64,000 nucleotides of DNA from an uncultured Clostridia bacterium (lineage in GTDB: Bacteria > Bacillota > Clostridia > Oscillospirales > Oscillospiraceae), in contig CAMZIO010000004.1 in assembly GCA_947307255.1 (NCBI GenBank), positions 1-64,000 on the forward strand, given 5' to 3'. Of the stretch, positions 11,284 through 19,265 are shown one piece after another; the first letter of the stretch is position 1; each line of letters opens with the position of its first letter. Made by a program: the position numbers and the translations under genes. Below the pieces are notes generated by a model. The model worked only from the letters and a program-made list of their open reading frames with translations, was not told the DNA's origin and made no database searches.

Positions 11284-12468
11284 TTACAGAATAAACGGTT
11301 TCCGGCCCGCGGTCAGATCCCGCCAGATGGGAGAGAAGCTGCGCAGATACGTCACGACCTCCCGGACGGAGCGGACGAGATAATCCACGTCGCCTTCCGT
11401 GATGTCCTCGCCGAGGCTCAGCCGCAGCGAGCCGTGCGCCACGTCGTGCACGCGGCCGATCGCCAGCAGCACGTGGCTCGGATCGAGCGAGCCGGACGTG
11501 CAGGCGCTGCCGGAGGAGGCGCAGATCCCCCTGTCGTCCAGCAACAGCAGCAGGGATTCCCCCTCGATTCCCTCAAAGCAGAAGTTCACATTGCCGGGAA
11601 GACGGTTACGGGCGTCTCCGTTGAGCGCTGAATGCGGGATCTCCTGCAGCCCGGCGATCAGCCGGTCCCGCATGGCGGTCAGATGCGCGGCGTTTTCTGC
11701 CATTTTCGCGTTGGCTTCGGTCAGCGCTGCAGCCATCGCCGCGATACCCGGCACGTTTTCCGTCCCCGCGCGTTTGCCGCGCTCCTGCGCGCCGCCCTCG
11801 ATCAGGCTGGCGAGCGGCACGCCCCGCTTTGCCCAGAGAAACCCGACCCCCTTCGGCCCGTGAAACTTGTGCGCGGAGGCGGAGAGCAGGTCGATGTTGT
11901 CCTCTGCCGTGTTCACCGGGACGTGCCCGATTGCCTGCACGGCGTCCGTGTGGAACAGCACGCCCCGCTTCCGGCAGATCGCCCCGATTTCCCGGATCGG
12001 CTGGATCGTTCCGATTTCGTTGTTGGCAAACATGACGGACACCAGACATGTGTCCTCCCGGATAGCGGCCTCGACCTCTGCGGGGACGACCACGCCGTTT
12101 TCGTGCACGTCCAGCAGCGTTACCGAGAAGCCCTCCCGCTGCAGGGCCGCCAGCGTGTGCAGCACCGCGTGGTGCTCGAAAGCGGTGGAAACGATGTGCA
12201 TTTTCCCGCGCTTCTTGCCGAGTGCAGCGGCGGAGCGGAGCGCCTGGTTGTCGGCCTCGCTCCCGCCGGAGGTGAAGAGAATCTCGCGCGGCTGCGCGCC
12301 GATCACGGCGGCAATCTGCTCGCGCGCAGTTTCCAACGCCTCCTTTGCGTCTTGCCCGTGCGCGTACAGACTGGACGGATTGCCCCAGTTTTTCTGCATC
12401 TGGGTGAGCATGGCTTGGATCGCCGCGTCACTCATCTTCGTTGTGGCGGCATTGTCGGCATAAATCAC
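11284..12468 (-). CDS. nifS: Cysteine desulfurase NifS/IscS
   Basis: PLP enzyme converting cysteine to alanine and a persulfide, about 394 aa. The N-terminus YADNAATT, the PLP lysine in SASAHKFHGPKG and the catalytic-cysteine loop SSGSACTSGSLDPSHVL are all visible. The start is probably the GTG at 12468, which has AAGGGAG 9 nt upstream and gives the family-typical N-terminus. The longer in-frame ATG at 12504 lies inside the -10 hexamer of the gene's own promoter, so it cannot be used by a transcript from that promoter. It is divergent from the IscR-like regulator and co-transcribed with nifU. Confidence 0.96.
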   Translation of the reverse strand: MIYADNAATTKMSDAAIQAMLTQMQKNWGNPSSLYAHGQDAKEALETAREQIAAVIGAQPREILFTSGGSEADNQALRSAAALGKKRGKMHIVSTAFEHHAVLHTLAALQREGFSVTLLDVHENGVVVPAEVEAAIREDTCLVSVMFANNEIGTIQPIREIGAICRKRGVLFHTDAVQAIGHVPVNTAEDNIDLLSASAHKFHGPKGVGFLWAKRGVPLASLIEGGAQERGKRAGTENVPGIAAMAAALTEANAKMAENAAHLTAMRDRLIAGLQEIPHSALNGDARNRLPGNVNFCFEGIEGESLLLLLDDRGICASSGSACTSGSLDPSHVLLAIGRVHDVAHGSLRLSLGEDITEGDVDYLVRSVREVVTYLRSFSPIWRDLTAGRKPFIL

Positions 12469-12502
12469 GGCGGTTGTCTCCCTTCGGTGTTGTGATGCTG
12501 TC

Positions 12503-12531
12503 ATTATAATTCTATTAACCTACTATGTCAA
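12503..12531 (-). promoter_or_regulatory. Consensus sigma-A promoter of nifS-nifU
   Basis: Minus strand: TTGACA, exactly 17 nt, then TATAAT. The ATG at 12504 formally overlaps the end of the -10 box. The -35 hexamer is covered by the inverted repeat at 12518-12536, which fits repression by the adjacent Rrf2 regulator. Confidence 0.85.
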
Positions 12532-12536
12532 TAGGT
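12518..12536. promoter_or_regulatory. Candidate IscR/Rrf2 operator, site 1
   Basis: Inverted repeat ACCTA-N9-TAGGT overlapping the -35 box of the nifS promoter. The same half-sites recur at the divergent promoter (12563-12589), making the neighbouring Rrf2 protein the obvious ligand. The assignment is inference. Confidence 0.6.
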
Positions 12537-12555
12537 AATTTAAGCGGTTTTGCTC

Positions 12556-12585
12556 TTGCCTTACCTATTTACCTTGCGGTATAAT
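12556..12585 (+). promoter_or_regulatory. Promoter of the Rrf2/IscR regulator
   Basis: TTGCCT (12556-12561), 18-nt spacer, perfect TATAAT (12580-12585), about 28 nt before the regulator's ATG. Inverted repeat site 2 spans the spacer and the -10 box, suggesting autoregulation. Confidence 0.7.
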
Positions 12586-12589
12586 AGGT
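12563..12589. promoter_or_regulatory. Candidate IscR/Rrf2 operator, site 2
   Basis: Inverted repeat ACCTATT-N13-AATAGGT over the -10 region of the regulator's own promoter. It shares half-sites with site 1 but has 4 bp more between the ACCTA/TAGGT cores (17 against 9 bp, about 0.8 helical turn). Confidence 0.55.
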
Positions 12590-12613
12590 GAAAACGAAAA
12601 AGGCGGTGGTTTT

Positions 12614-13009
12614 ATGATCTCGACCAGAGGGCGTTACGCGATTCGCGTGATGATTGACCTTGCTGCGCATAACGGCGGCTGTGTTCCGCTCAAGGACATC
12701 GCTGCACGGCAGGGGATCTCCAAAAAGTATCTGGAAATTATCGTGAAGGATATGGTGGCCGGCGGGCTTTTGGTGGGCGTCAGCGGAAAGGGCGGCGGCT
12801 ATCGCCTGTGCCGCGCGCCGGAGGAATACTCCGTCGGGGAGATTATCGAGCTGATGGAGGGCCCGCTTGCCACGGTTGCCTGTCTGATGGACGGGGCGGA
12901 GCCGTGCCCGCGCGCCGCCGACTGCCAGACGCTTCCGCTTTGGGAGGAGTACCGCCGGCTGACGCACGACTTCTTTTACGGCAAGCGCCTGAGCGATTTG
13001 ATCGGATAA
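12614..13009 (+). CDS. iscR: Rrf2 family transcriptional regulator, IscR-like
   Basis: A 131-aa winged-helix regulator. The N-terminus STRGRYAIRVMIDLA and the wing GKGGGYRL are Rrf2 hallmarks. Cysteines at 90, 98 and 104 match the three Fe-S ligands of IscR (92, 98, 104 in E. coli), so the protein probably senses Fe-S status. It is divergent from nifS-nifU with shared inverted repeats in the 145-bp intergenic region, indicating that it controls Fe-S assembly and itself. A purine-rich AGGCGGTGG lies upstream of the ATG. A CymR-like cysteine-metabolism role is the main alternative, but CymR lacks these cysteines. Confidence 0.93.
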   Translation: MISTRGRYAIRVMIDLAAHNGGCVPLKDIAARQGISKKYLEIIVKDMVAGGLLVGVSGKGGGYRLCRAPEEYSVGEIIELMEGPLATVACLMDGAEPCPRAADCQTLPLWEEYRRLTHDFFYGKRLSDLIG

Positions 13010-13076
13010 AGCCGCACGCGGGCGTGCGGCGGCGCCGGCAGTCATAACGCCAGCGCGCCGGCGTAAAATAAAAGGC

Positions 13077-13105
13077 TTGACGATTGACGAAAGGGATTGT
13101 ATCCT
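13077..13105 (+). promoter_or_regulatory. Promoter of the anion permease gene
   Basis: TTGACG (13077-13082), 17-nt spacer, TATCCT (13100-13105), about 75 nt upstream of the permease ATG. Confidence 0.6.
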
Positions 13106-13180
13106 TGCATTGTTTTGACGATCGGCCGGGGAAGCGCACCGTGCGGACCGAATCTTTTCGGAACAGGATGGCGAGGAAAA

Positions 13181-14320
13181 ATGAAGGAAGTGTTTTCATG
13201 GCTGAAAAAGGAGCCTATGCTCCTGCTGTCGGTGCTGGCGGCTCTGGCGGGGCTCGCCATTACCCCGCCATCCGCCGCGCTGCTCGAGCAGATCGACTGG
13301 CGCACGCTGGGGACGCTGCTGATGATGCTCTGCGTGCTGGAGGGCTTTAAGCAGGAAAACGTGCTCCGGCCCCTGGTCAACCTGGCCGGGAAATTGAAGT
13401 CCCTGGTTGCGCTGACCCTGTTTCTGGTCTTCGGCGTGTTTTTCTCCTCCATGTTTGTTACCAACGACGTGTCCCTGCTGATTTTCGTACCGCTGACCAT
13501 TCTGCTGCTGCGCAGCGCCGGGAAGGAGCGGTATATTCTGCCGGTGATCTCGCTGGAGAATATCGCCACCATCCGCGGCTCCCTGCTGACGCCCTTCGGC
13601 AGCCCGCAAAACCTGTTCCTTTACGGGCAGGCGAGCGTCAGCGTATGGAAATTCCTGCTGCATATGCTCCCTCTGTGCCTTCTGTCCGGGGTGCTGCTGG
13701 TGGGCTTTATCCTGTTTTTGTATCGGAAGGATCTCAAAGAGGCCGCCGTCCGTGTGGACGGAAGCCTGCTGCCACCGGGAAAGGGGTTCCGGCGGTGGAT
13801 GTATCTGGGCCTTTTCGCGTTGATCCTGCTGGTCATCGTTACCCGCACCCGGCAATGGCCGGTGGCGCTGGGGATCGTGCTGCTCGCGATTGCCGCAGCG
13901 GACAGAAAGCTGTTTCTCAAGGTGGACTATGTGCTGCTGATCACGTTTTTGTGCTTTTTCGTGTTTTCCTCCTCCATCGCCGGGAATGCCGCCATCGCCG
14001 CTTTTTTGGGGCGGAGCGTGGCGGGGCGGGAATACTGGTGGGCCATCGGCTTGAGCCAGGTGATCTCCAACGTGCCGGCCAGCATCGTGCTCTACCCCTT
14101 TACCGAAAACTTTGCGGGGTTGATCTACGGCGTCGATACGGCGGGGCTTTGCTCCCTGATCGGGTCCCTGGCCTCAGTGATCAATTACCGGATCTACGTG
14201 CGGGAGTACCCCGGCGAGGGCAGGCGGTTTATCAAAACCTTTACCGCGGTCAGTTGGGCGTTTTTCCTGCTGGTCGTGATTCCCGGACTGCTGCTCTCCC
14301 ACTGGGATTTCTTCTCCTGA
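13181..14320 (+). CDS. SLC13/ArsB-NhaD-type membrane permease
   Basis: A 379-aa, highly hydrophobic protein with about 10 predicted membrane helices. It matches the ion-transporter superfamily (SLC13/CitMHS/ArsB): paired helical hairpins with the motif SMFVTNDVSLLIFVP and a later mirror SQVISNVPASIVLYPF, each carrying the Asn-Asp/Asn-Val-Pro signatures of the re-entrant substrate site. The substrate cannot be told; dicarboxylate, arsenite or sodium antiport are all known in the superfamily. The start at 13181 follows GCGAGG at short spacing; ORF space further upstream lacks a better site. It stands alone, with its own promoter and a strong terminator. Confidence 0.82.
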   Translation: MKEVFSWLKKEPMLLLSVLAALAGLAITPPSAALLEQIDWRTLGTLLMMLCVLEGFKQENVLRPLVNLAGKLKSLVALTLFLVFGVFFSSMFVTNDVSLLIFVPLTILLLRSAGKERYILPVISLENIATIRGSLLTPFGSPQNLFLYGQASVSVWKFLLHMLPLCLLSGVLLVGFILFLYRKDLKEAAVRVDGSLLPPGKGFRRWMYLGLFALILLVIVTRTRQWPVALGIVLLAIAAADRKLFLKVDYVLLITFLCFFVFSSSIAGNAAIAAFLGRSVAGREYWWAIGLSQVISNVPASIVLYPFTENFAGLIYGVDTAGLCSLIGSLASVINYRIYVREYPGEGRRFIKTFTAVSWAFFLLVVIPGLLLSHWDFFS

Positions 14321-14330
14321 GCGCAAATGA

Positions 14331-14368
14331 CGAGGGCCGCCTGCGCCTGCAGGCGGCCCTCGTTTTTT
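14331..14368 (+). terminator. Rho-independent terminator of the permease gene
   Basis: Perfect 14-bp stem (CGAGGGCCGCCTGC), 4-nt loop and six Ts. The T-tract overlaps the stop codon of the convergent exoA gene. Confidence 0.92.
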
Positions 14369-15122
14369 ATGCCTTCAGCTCCAGCATCACGGGGCAGTGG
14401 TCGCTGCCCAGGACTTCGGAGAGGATCGACGCCGTTTCAATCCGGTCGCGCAGGCGCTCGGAGACGATGAAATAGTCGATGCGCCAGCCCACGTTCCGCT
14501 CCCGCGAGGCGGCGCGGTAGCTCCACCACGAATAGGCGTCCGCGCGGTCGGGATAGAGCGTGCGGAAGGTGTCCAAAAAGCCGGAAGAGAGCAGTTGGGT
14601 CATCTTCGCGCGCTCCTCGTCGGAAAAGCCGGGGTTAAAGTGATTGGTCTTGGGGTTTTTCAGGTCGATCTCCTCGTGTGCGACGTTCAGATCCCCGCAG
14701 TAGATCACGGGCTTGGCCCGGTCGAGCTGACACAGGTAAGCGCGCAGATCGTCCTCCCACTGCATCCGGTAGGCAAGGCGGCGCAGCTCGTCCTGGGAGT
14801 TGGGCGTATAGCAGCACACCAGGTAAAAATCCGGATATTCCGCGGTGATCACGCGGCCCTCGTGGCGGTGGATATCCTCGCCAAAATCGTAGGACACGCA
14901 CAGCGGCTCGGTCCTGGTGAAGATCGCCGTGCCGGAGTAGCCCGCCTTATCCGCGCAGTTCCAGTAGCGGTGGTAGCCGGGCAGGTCGAAATTGACCTGA
15001 TGCTCCTTGAGCTTCGTCTCCTGCAGACAGATCACGTCCGCGTTGATCACGTCCACAAAGTCCAGAAAGCCCTTATTCAGGCAGGCGCGCAGGCCGTTGA
15101 CATTCCAGGAAATCAGTCGCAT
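14367..15122 (-). CDS. exoA: Exodeoxyribonuclease III / AP endonuclease
   Basis: A 251-aa member of the EEP nuclease superfamily (Xth/ExoA), acting in base-excision repair at abasic sites. Family motifs are ISWNVNGLRA at the N-terminus, CLQETKL with the metal-binding Glu, YCGDLNVAHEEIDL, WRIDYFIVSERL and the C-terminal SDHCPV with the catalytic His. Length is normal. The start has AAGGAGG upstream and a promoter at 15180-15208. It is transcribed toward the permease gene and ends within that gene's terminator. Confidence 0.96.
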   Translation of the reverse strand: MRLISWNVNGLRACLNKGFLDFVDVINADVICLQETKLKEHQVNFDLPGYHRYWNCADKAGYSGTAIFTRTEPLCVSYDFGEDIHRHEGRVITAEYPDFYLVCCYTPNSQDELRRLAYRMQWEDDLRAYLCQLDRAKPVIYCGDLNVAHEEIDLKNPKTNHFNPGFSDEERAKMTQLLSSGFLDTFRTLYPDRADAYSWWSYRAASRERNVGWRIDYFIVSERLRDRIETASILSEVLGSDHCPVMLELKA

Positions 15123-15179
15123 GGGAAATCCTCCTTCGTTTCACTGTCCTATCTTGGATAACGGAAGCTTATTTAATTT

Positions 15180-15208
15180 ATTATAGCAGACCCTCGCCGC
15201 CGCGTAAA
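15180..15208 (-). promoter_or_regulatory. Promoter of exoA
   Basis: Minus strand: TTTACG (15203-15208), 17-nt spacer ending TGC (extended -10), TATAAT (15180-15185). Confidence 0.65.
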
Positions 15209-15259
15209 GATGCGTTGTGCCCGTGCAGAGAAAGTCCTCCTCTGCGGCGCGGGAAAGGC

Positions 15260-15291
15260 AAAAAAACCGCCCCCCGCTCTGCGGGAGGCGG
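15260..15291 (-). terminator. Rho-independent terminator of the coiled-coil protein gene
   Basis: Minus strand: 11-bp GC stem (CCGCC-C/T-CCCGC pairs) with an AGA loop followed by seven Ts, 15 nt after the stop at 15307. Confidence 0.9.
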
Positions 15292-15306
15292 AAAGGAATC
15301 CCTGCC

Positions 15307-15777
15307 TTAGCTGTCGGTGCGGTTGCGCCAGGAAATCTCCTGGTCCAGCTCGTAGCGAAGCTTCTCATTCTCCTCGACCAGCTCGTCGTAGTGCTTGCTC
15401 TGGACGTAGTACTTGACGAACGTGAACGTGGCCTCGGCCAGTTCCTCCTCGGAGTAGTCGCTCAAAAGCGAGCCGTTTTTGCGGCGCAGACCCTGTACGT
15501 TGACGATGACCAGGCGGCGGTGCTGCTCGGAAAGCTGGAAGAGCTTGAGCGTTTCGGGGATCTCCAGACCGAAATCGTAGGTTTCGTTCATGCGCTGAAG
15601 GATCGCCCGATGTTCGGGCTTGACGGCAACGATCACGCCGTATTCGGCAAACAGCTTTTTCAGATAATCGACGGAGACCGTTTCGCGGGTGATCGTACCC
15701 TTGCCGATACCGGTGAGCATGGTGTTGGACAGGTTCAAGCTGACGTAAACTTCATTACCAGTGGTGGGATAATTCAT
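15307..15777 (-). CDS. Unknown protein with C-terminal coiled coil
   Basis: A 156-aa protein I do not recognise. The first 100 residues look like a small mixed alpha/beta domain (NEVYVSLNLSNTMLTG, LFAEYGVIVAVKPEHRAIL). The last 35 form a charged amphipathic helix with heptad-like spacing (YDELVEENEKLRYELDQE), suggesting oligomerisation. No signal peptide or membrane helix. I chose the ATG at 15777 because GGAGG lies 7 nt upstream; the longer ORF has no Shine-Dalgarno. The gene is monocistronic, with its own promoter and terminator. Confidence 0.75.
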   Translation of the reverse strand: MNYPTTGNEVYVSLNLSNTMLTGIGKGTITRETVSVDYLKKLFAEYGVIVAVKPEHRAILQRMNETYDFGLEIPETLKLFQLSEQHRRLVIVNVQGLRRKNGSLLSDYSEEELAEATFTFVKYYVQSKHYDELVEENEKLRYELDQEISWRNRTDS

Positions 15778-15839
15778 GGAAAGACCTCCGTTTTCACCAA
15801 AAATTTGCCGCCGCGCGCACGCGGCCCTTTTCAATTCTT

Positions 15840-15868
15840 ATAGTAGCACGGCAAAATGAAAATTGCAA
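15840..15868 (-). promoter_or_regulatory. Promoter of the coiled-coil protein gene
   Basis: Minus strand: TTGCAA (15863-15868), 17-nt spacer, TACTAT (15840-15845). The leader contains a short GC-rich hairpin before the ribosome binding site. Confidence 0.6.
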
Positions 15869-15995
15869 CAGAAAAGTTATGGCAAAAACTGCGCAAAAAG
15901 TTTTAAAAACCGATCTGTTTCAAGGATAAACGGAACATTTCCGGCGGGAACAAAACCGGCTAACCAAGCCGGGATACGAAACCGGCGCAAGGGAG

Positions 15996-16024
15996 TTGTG
16001 CTTTTTTCCACCGTATGATACAAT
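15996..16024 (+). promoter_or_regulatory. Promoter of rlmI
   Basis: TTGTGC (15996-16001), 17-nt spacer, TACAAT (16019-16024), about 30 nt before the rlmI ATG. Confidence 0.6.
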
Positions 16025-16055
16025 CAAACAAATCTATGCAAGGACAGGAATCGTC

Positions 16056-17285
16056 ATGAAAGCAGAAAGACAGTTTCCCCGGTGCATCGTTACCGAAAAA
16101 GGCGCCCGCTGGGTCGCGCAGGGACATCCGTGGATCTATGAGGCGGAGATCGTGCGCGAGGACGGCGCGTGCGAAAACGGTGCGCTGGTGGACGCGGTGT
16201 CGGAGAAGGGCCGCTACCTCGGCACGGGATTCCTCAGCCGCACGAGCAAGATCCGCGTGCGGCTCGTCTCCCGCAACGCAAACGACCGCTTTGACGAAGC
16301 CTTTTGGAAACGCCGCATCCGCTATGCCTGGGATTATCGCAAAAGCGTGATGGGCGGGGATTCGTCCTGCTGCCGCGTGATTTTCGGGGAGGCGGACGGT
16401 TTTCCCGGCCTGACGGTGGATCGCTTTGCCGATCTGCTGGTTACGCAGACGCTTTCGGTGGGCATCGAGCGCATCAAGCCGATGCTCTTTCCGCTGCTGG
16501 TCGAGGTGCTGCGTGAGGACGGCGAGGAGATTCGCGGCGTTTTTGAGCGCAACGACGTCGTCATTCGCACGCTGGAGGGATTGGAGCAGAACAAGGGCTG
16601 GTTTCCTCTGCGCGGGCTGCCGCAGCCGGACAGGGCGGTAACGGAGATCTGCGAAAACGGGATTTTCTACCGTGTGGACGTGGAAAACGGACAAAAAACC
16701 GGCTTTTTCCTCGACCAGAAGTATAACCGCCTCGCCGTGGCGCGGCTCGCCCGCGGGCGGCGCGTGTTGGACTGCTTCACCCATACCGGTTCGTTCGCCC
16801 TCAACGCGGCCAGGGGCGGCGCGGCGCACGTAACCGCGGTGGACGTGTCCGCGAGCGCGATCGAGACGGCGCGTGCCAACGCGCAGCGCAACGGTCTTGC
16901 CGACCGGATGGACTTTATCACGGCGGACGTTTTCGAGCTGCTGCCGCAGCTGGAGGCTGCGGGCGGCAAGCCCTACGACTTCATCATCCTTGACCCGCCG
17001 GCGTTCACCAAGTCGCGCAAGACGGCAGGCAGCGCGGAGAAGGGCTATAAGGAGATCAACCTGCGCGCGCTGCGGCTGTTGCCGCGCGGCGGCTATTTCG
17101 CCACCGCCTCATGCAGCCACTTCATGCCCGCCGAGCGGTTTGAGCGGATGCTGCGCGCCGCGGCGCTGGACGCCGGGGTGGAGCTGCGCCAGATCGAATC
17201 GCGCCAGCAATCGCCGGACCACCCGATTCTGTGGAACGTGCCGGAGACGGATTATCTGAAGTTTTATCTCTTCCAGGTGGTTTGA
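16056..17285 (+). CDS. rlmI: Class I SAM-dependent rRNA methyltransferase, RlmI family
   Basis: A 409-aa protein. An N-terminal PUA-type RNA-binding domain (KGARWVAQGHPWIYEAEI) is followed by a Rossmann methyltransferase: motif I VLDCFTHTGSFALNAA, motif II VTAVDVSASAI and the catalytic motif IV ILDPPAFTKS. The organisation is that of RlmI, which methylates C1962 of 23S rRNA at C5; exact site specificity is inferred. I chose the ATG at 16056, preceded by AGGA, because upstream codons lie in the promoter. Confidence 0.9.
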   Translation: MKAERQFPRCIVTEKGARWVAQGHPWIYEAEIVREDGACENGALVDAVSEKGRYLGTGFLSRTSKIRVRLVSRNANDRFDEAFWKRRIRYAWDYRKSVMGGDSSCCRVIFGEADGFPGLTVDRFADLLVTQTLSVGIERIKPMLFPLLVEVLREDGEEIRGVFERNDVVIRTLEGLEQNKGWFPLRGLPQPDRAVTEICENGIFYRVDVENGQKTGFFLDQKYNRLAVARLARGRRVLDCFTHTGSFALNAARGGAAHVTAVDVSASAIETARANAQRNGLADRMDFITADVFELLPQLEAAGGKPYDFIILDPPAFTKSRKTAGSAEKGYKEINLRALRLLPRGGYFATASCSHFMPAERFERMLRAAALDAGVELRQIESRQQSPDHPILWNVPETDYLKFYLFQVV

Positions 17286-17297
17286 GGCGGCGCGCCC

Positions 17298-17326
17298 TTG
17301 GCAAAGCGCCGGAGGAATGATAAAAT
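17298..17326 (+). promoter_or_regulatory. Candidate promoter of the SPASM radical SAM gene
   Basis: TTGGCA (17298-17303), 17-nt spacer, TAAAAT (17321-17326), between rlmI and the radical SAM gene. Confidence 0.5.
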
Positions 17327-17350
17327 AACGGGAAAAGGGGGCGTGCGGCG

Positions 17351-18190
17351 ATGAAAAAGGCATACGTGGAGATCACCAACCGCTGCAACCTTCGCTGTGC
17401 GTTCTGCCCCGGCACGAAGCGCGCGCCGCGCGCCATGACGGCAGAGGAATTTGCACTGGTATTGGATAAGCTCAGGCCCTGCGTTCGCTACGTCTATCTG
17501 CACGTGATGGGCGAGCCGCTGCTACATCCGCAGCTCGGAGAACTGCTGGACCTCGCGGCGGCGCGGGAGATGCAAGTGTGCATCACCACGAACGGCACGC
17601 TGCTGGCGCAGAGGAGCGAAACGCTGCTCGCTGCGCGCTCATTGCACAAGATCAGCATATCGCTGCACAGCTTCGAGGGGAATTCCGGCGCGGCTGCGCA
17701 GGAGCGGCGATATCTGGAGGACGTGTGGCGCTTTGCGCAAAAGGCGGCGGACCGGGGCGTGATCTGCGCGCTGCGCCTGTGGAACGGGGGCGGCCTGGAA
17801 TCGCGCAACGGCGCGATCCTCGACTTCCTGCGCGAGAAGACCGGGCGGGAGAGCTGGCCGGAGCCGCGGCGCGGCAGCTTCAAGCTCTCCGAGCGGCTGT
17901 ATCTGGAGCGGGCGGAGAAATTCGACTGGCCGGATCTGGACGCGGAACGGGCGGATACGCAGTTTTGCTACGCCCTGCGCGATCAGCTCGGCGTGCTGTG
18001 CGACGGGACGGTCGTGCCCTGCTGCCTGGATCACGAGGGCGATATTCCCCTGGGCAACCTGTTTTCACAGGAGTTGGACGAAATTCTGGAAGGTCCGCGC
18101 GCCGTCGCGCTGCGCGAAGGCTTCTCCCGCAGGCGGCCTGCGGAGGAGCTCTGCCGCCGCTGCGGATATGCGACGCGCTTTAACAAGTGA
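17351..18190 (+). CDS. Radical SAM/SPASM-domain protein
   Basis: A 279-aa iron-sulfur enzyme. The N-terminal CNLRCAFC (CxxxCxxC, about residues 13-20) binds the SAM cluster, and a C-terminal SPASM/twitch-like Cys set (FCYALR, VPCCLDHEG, CRRCGY) would hold an auxiliary cluster. SPASM enzymes often modify peptides or maturate sulfatases, but no precursor peptide or sulfatase lies nearby. It is followed after 4 nt by mutY and is probably co-transcribed with it. Substrate unknown. Confidence 0.85.
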   Translation: MKKAYVEITNRCNLRCAFCPGTKRAPRAMTAEEFALVLDKLRPCVRYVYLHVMGEPLLHPQLGELLDLAAAREMQVCITTNGTLLAQRSETLLAARSLHKISISLHSFEGNSGAAAQERRYLEDVWRFAQKAADRGVICALRLWNGGGLESRNGAILDFLREKTGRESWPEPRRGSFKLSERLYLERAEKFDWPDLDAERADTQFCYALRDQLGVLCDGTVVPCCLDHEGDIPLGNLFSQELDEILEGPRAVALREGFSRRRPAEELCRRCGYATRFNK

Positions 18191-18194
18191 TACG

Positions 18195-19253
18195 ATGAAG
18201 GAACATTGGGAAAATCTCAACGCGCTTACCGCGCCGCTGCTGGCGTGGTACGACGCGAATCGCAGGATACTGCCCTGGCGCGAGGAAGTTACGCCGTATC
18301 GCACCTGGGTCAGCGAGATCATGCTCCAGCAGACGCGGGTGAGCGCGGCGATCCCCTATTTTGAGCGCTTCATGGCAGAGCTGCCGGACGTCGGCGCGCT
18401 GGCGTCCGTGCGTGAGGAGCGGCTCTTTAAGCTATGGGAGGGATTGGGCTATTACTCCCGCGCGCGCAATCTGCACCGCGCGGCGCAGCGGATCGTCAGC
18501 GACCATGGCGGGGAGCTGCCGCAGACGGTGGAGGCGCTGAAAAAGCTGCCCGGCATCGGGGACTATACGGCCAGCGCCATCGCCTCAATCAATTTCGGCG
18601 CGCCGGAGCCGGCGGTGGACGGAAATCTGCTGCGCGTCGCTGCGCGCGTTTGCGGCTGCGGGGGGGATATCACAGACGCGAAGGTAAAAAAGGAATTCCG
18701 CGCGCGCCTTGCCGACGCGATCGACCGAGATCGCCCCGGCGCGTACAACCAGGCGATGATGGATTTGGGCGCGACGGTGTGCCTTCCGAACGGCGCGCCG
18801 CTGTGCGCGCGGTGTCCCGCGCGCGGCTTTTGCGCGGCGTACCGCGAGGGACTGACGGAGATTTTGCCGGTGCGGGGCGCAAAAAAGCCGCGCCGCGCAG
18901 AGGAGCGTACGGTCTTTTTGCTGCTGCGCGGCGGGAGGCTCGCCGTCCGGCGGCGGCCGGACACGGGGCTTCTGGCAAAGATGACGGAATTTCCCAACGT
19001 GGCGGGCAGCCTGGACGAAGCCGGCGCCCTCATCGTGCTGGCGCAATGGGGCCTTGCGGCAAAGGCGCTTGTTCCCTGCGGAACGGCGAAGCACATCTTC
19101 ACCCATATCGAATGGCAGATGAAGGGCTATCTTGCCGAGGTGGACGGCGAGGGAGCGGAGGACTTCCGCTGGGTGGACGCAGCCGGCTTTGACGAGCTGG
19201 CGATCCCCACGGCATTCAAGAAATTTACCGCGCTTGCGCGCGAGAGGCTTTGA
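18195..19253 (+). CDS. mutY: A/G-specific adenine glycosylase MutY
   Basis: Removes adenine mispaired with 8-oxoguanine; 352 aa. Visible are ILPWRE, EIMLQQTRV with the catalytic Glu, helix-hairpin-helix LPGIGDYTASAI, the Asp-containing VDGNLLRV, the [4Fe-4S] ligand set C-x6-C-x2-C-x5-C beginning at CLPNGAPLC, and a C-terminal NUDIX-like 8-oxoG recognition domain. I chose the ATG at 18195; an in-frame ATG 27 nt earlier lies inside the preceding gene. It starts 4 nt after the radical SAM gene. Confidence 0.96.
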   Translation: MKEHWENLNALTAPLLAWYDANRRILPWREEVTPYRTWVSEIMLQQTRVSAAIPYFERFMAELPDVGALASVREERLFKLWEGLGYYSRARNLHRAAQRIVSDHGGELPQTVEALKKLPGIGDYTASAIASINFGAPEPAVDGNLLRVAARVCGCGGDITDAKVKKEFRARLADAIDRDRPGAYNQAMMDLGATVCLPNGAPLCARCPARGFCAAYREGLTEILPVRGAKKPRRAEERTVFLLLRGGRLAVRRRPDTGLLAKMTEFPNVAGSLDEAGALIVLAQWGLAAKALVPCGTAKHIFTHIEWQMKGYLAEVDGEGAEDFRWVDAAGFDELAIPTAFKKFTALARERL

Positions 19254-19265
19254 AGGAGAAAACAC

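Noticed and set aside
12569..13045. Minus-strand ORF opposite iscR
   Set aside because: Shadow of the IscR-like gene, whose Rrf2 motifs and three cysteines are unmistakable.
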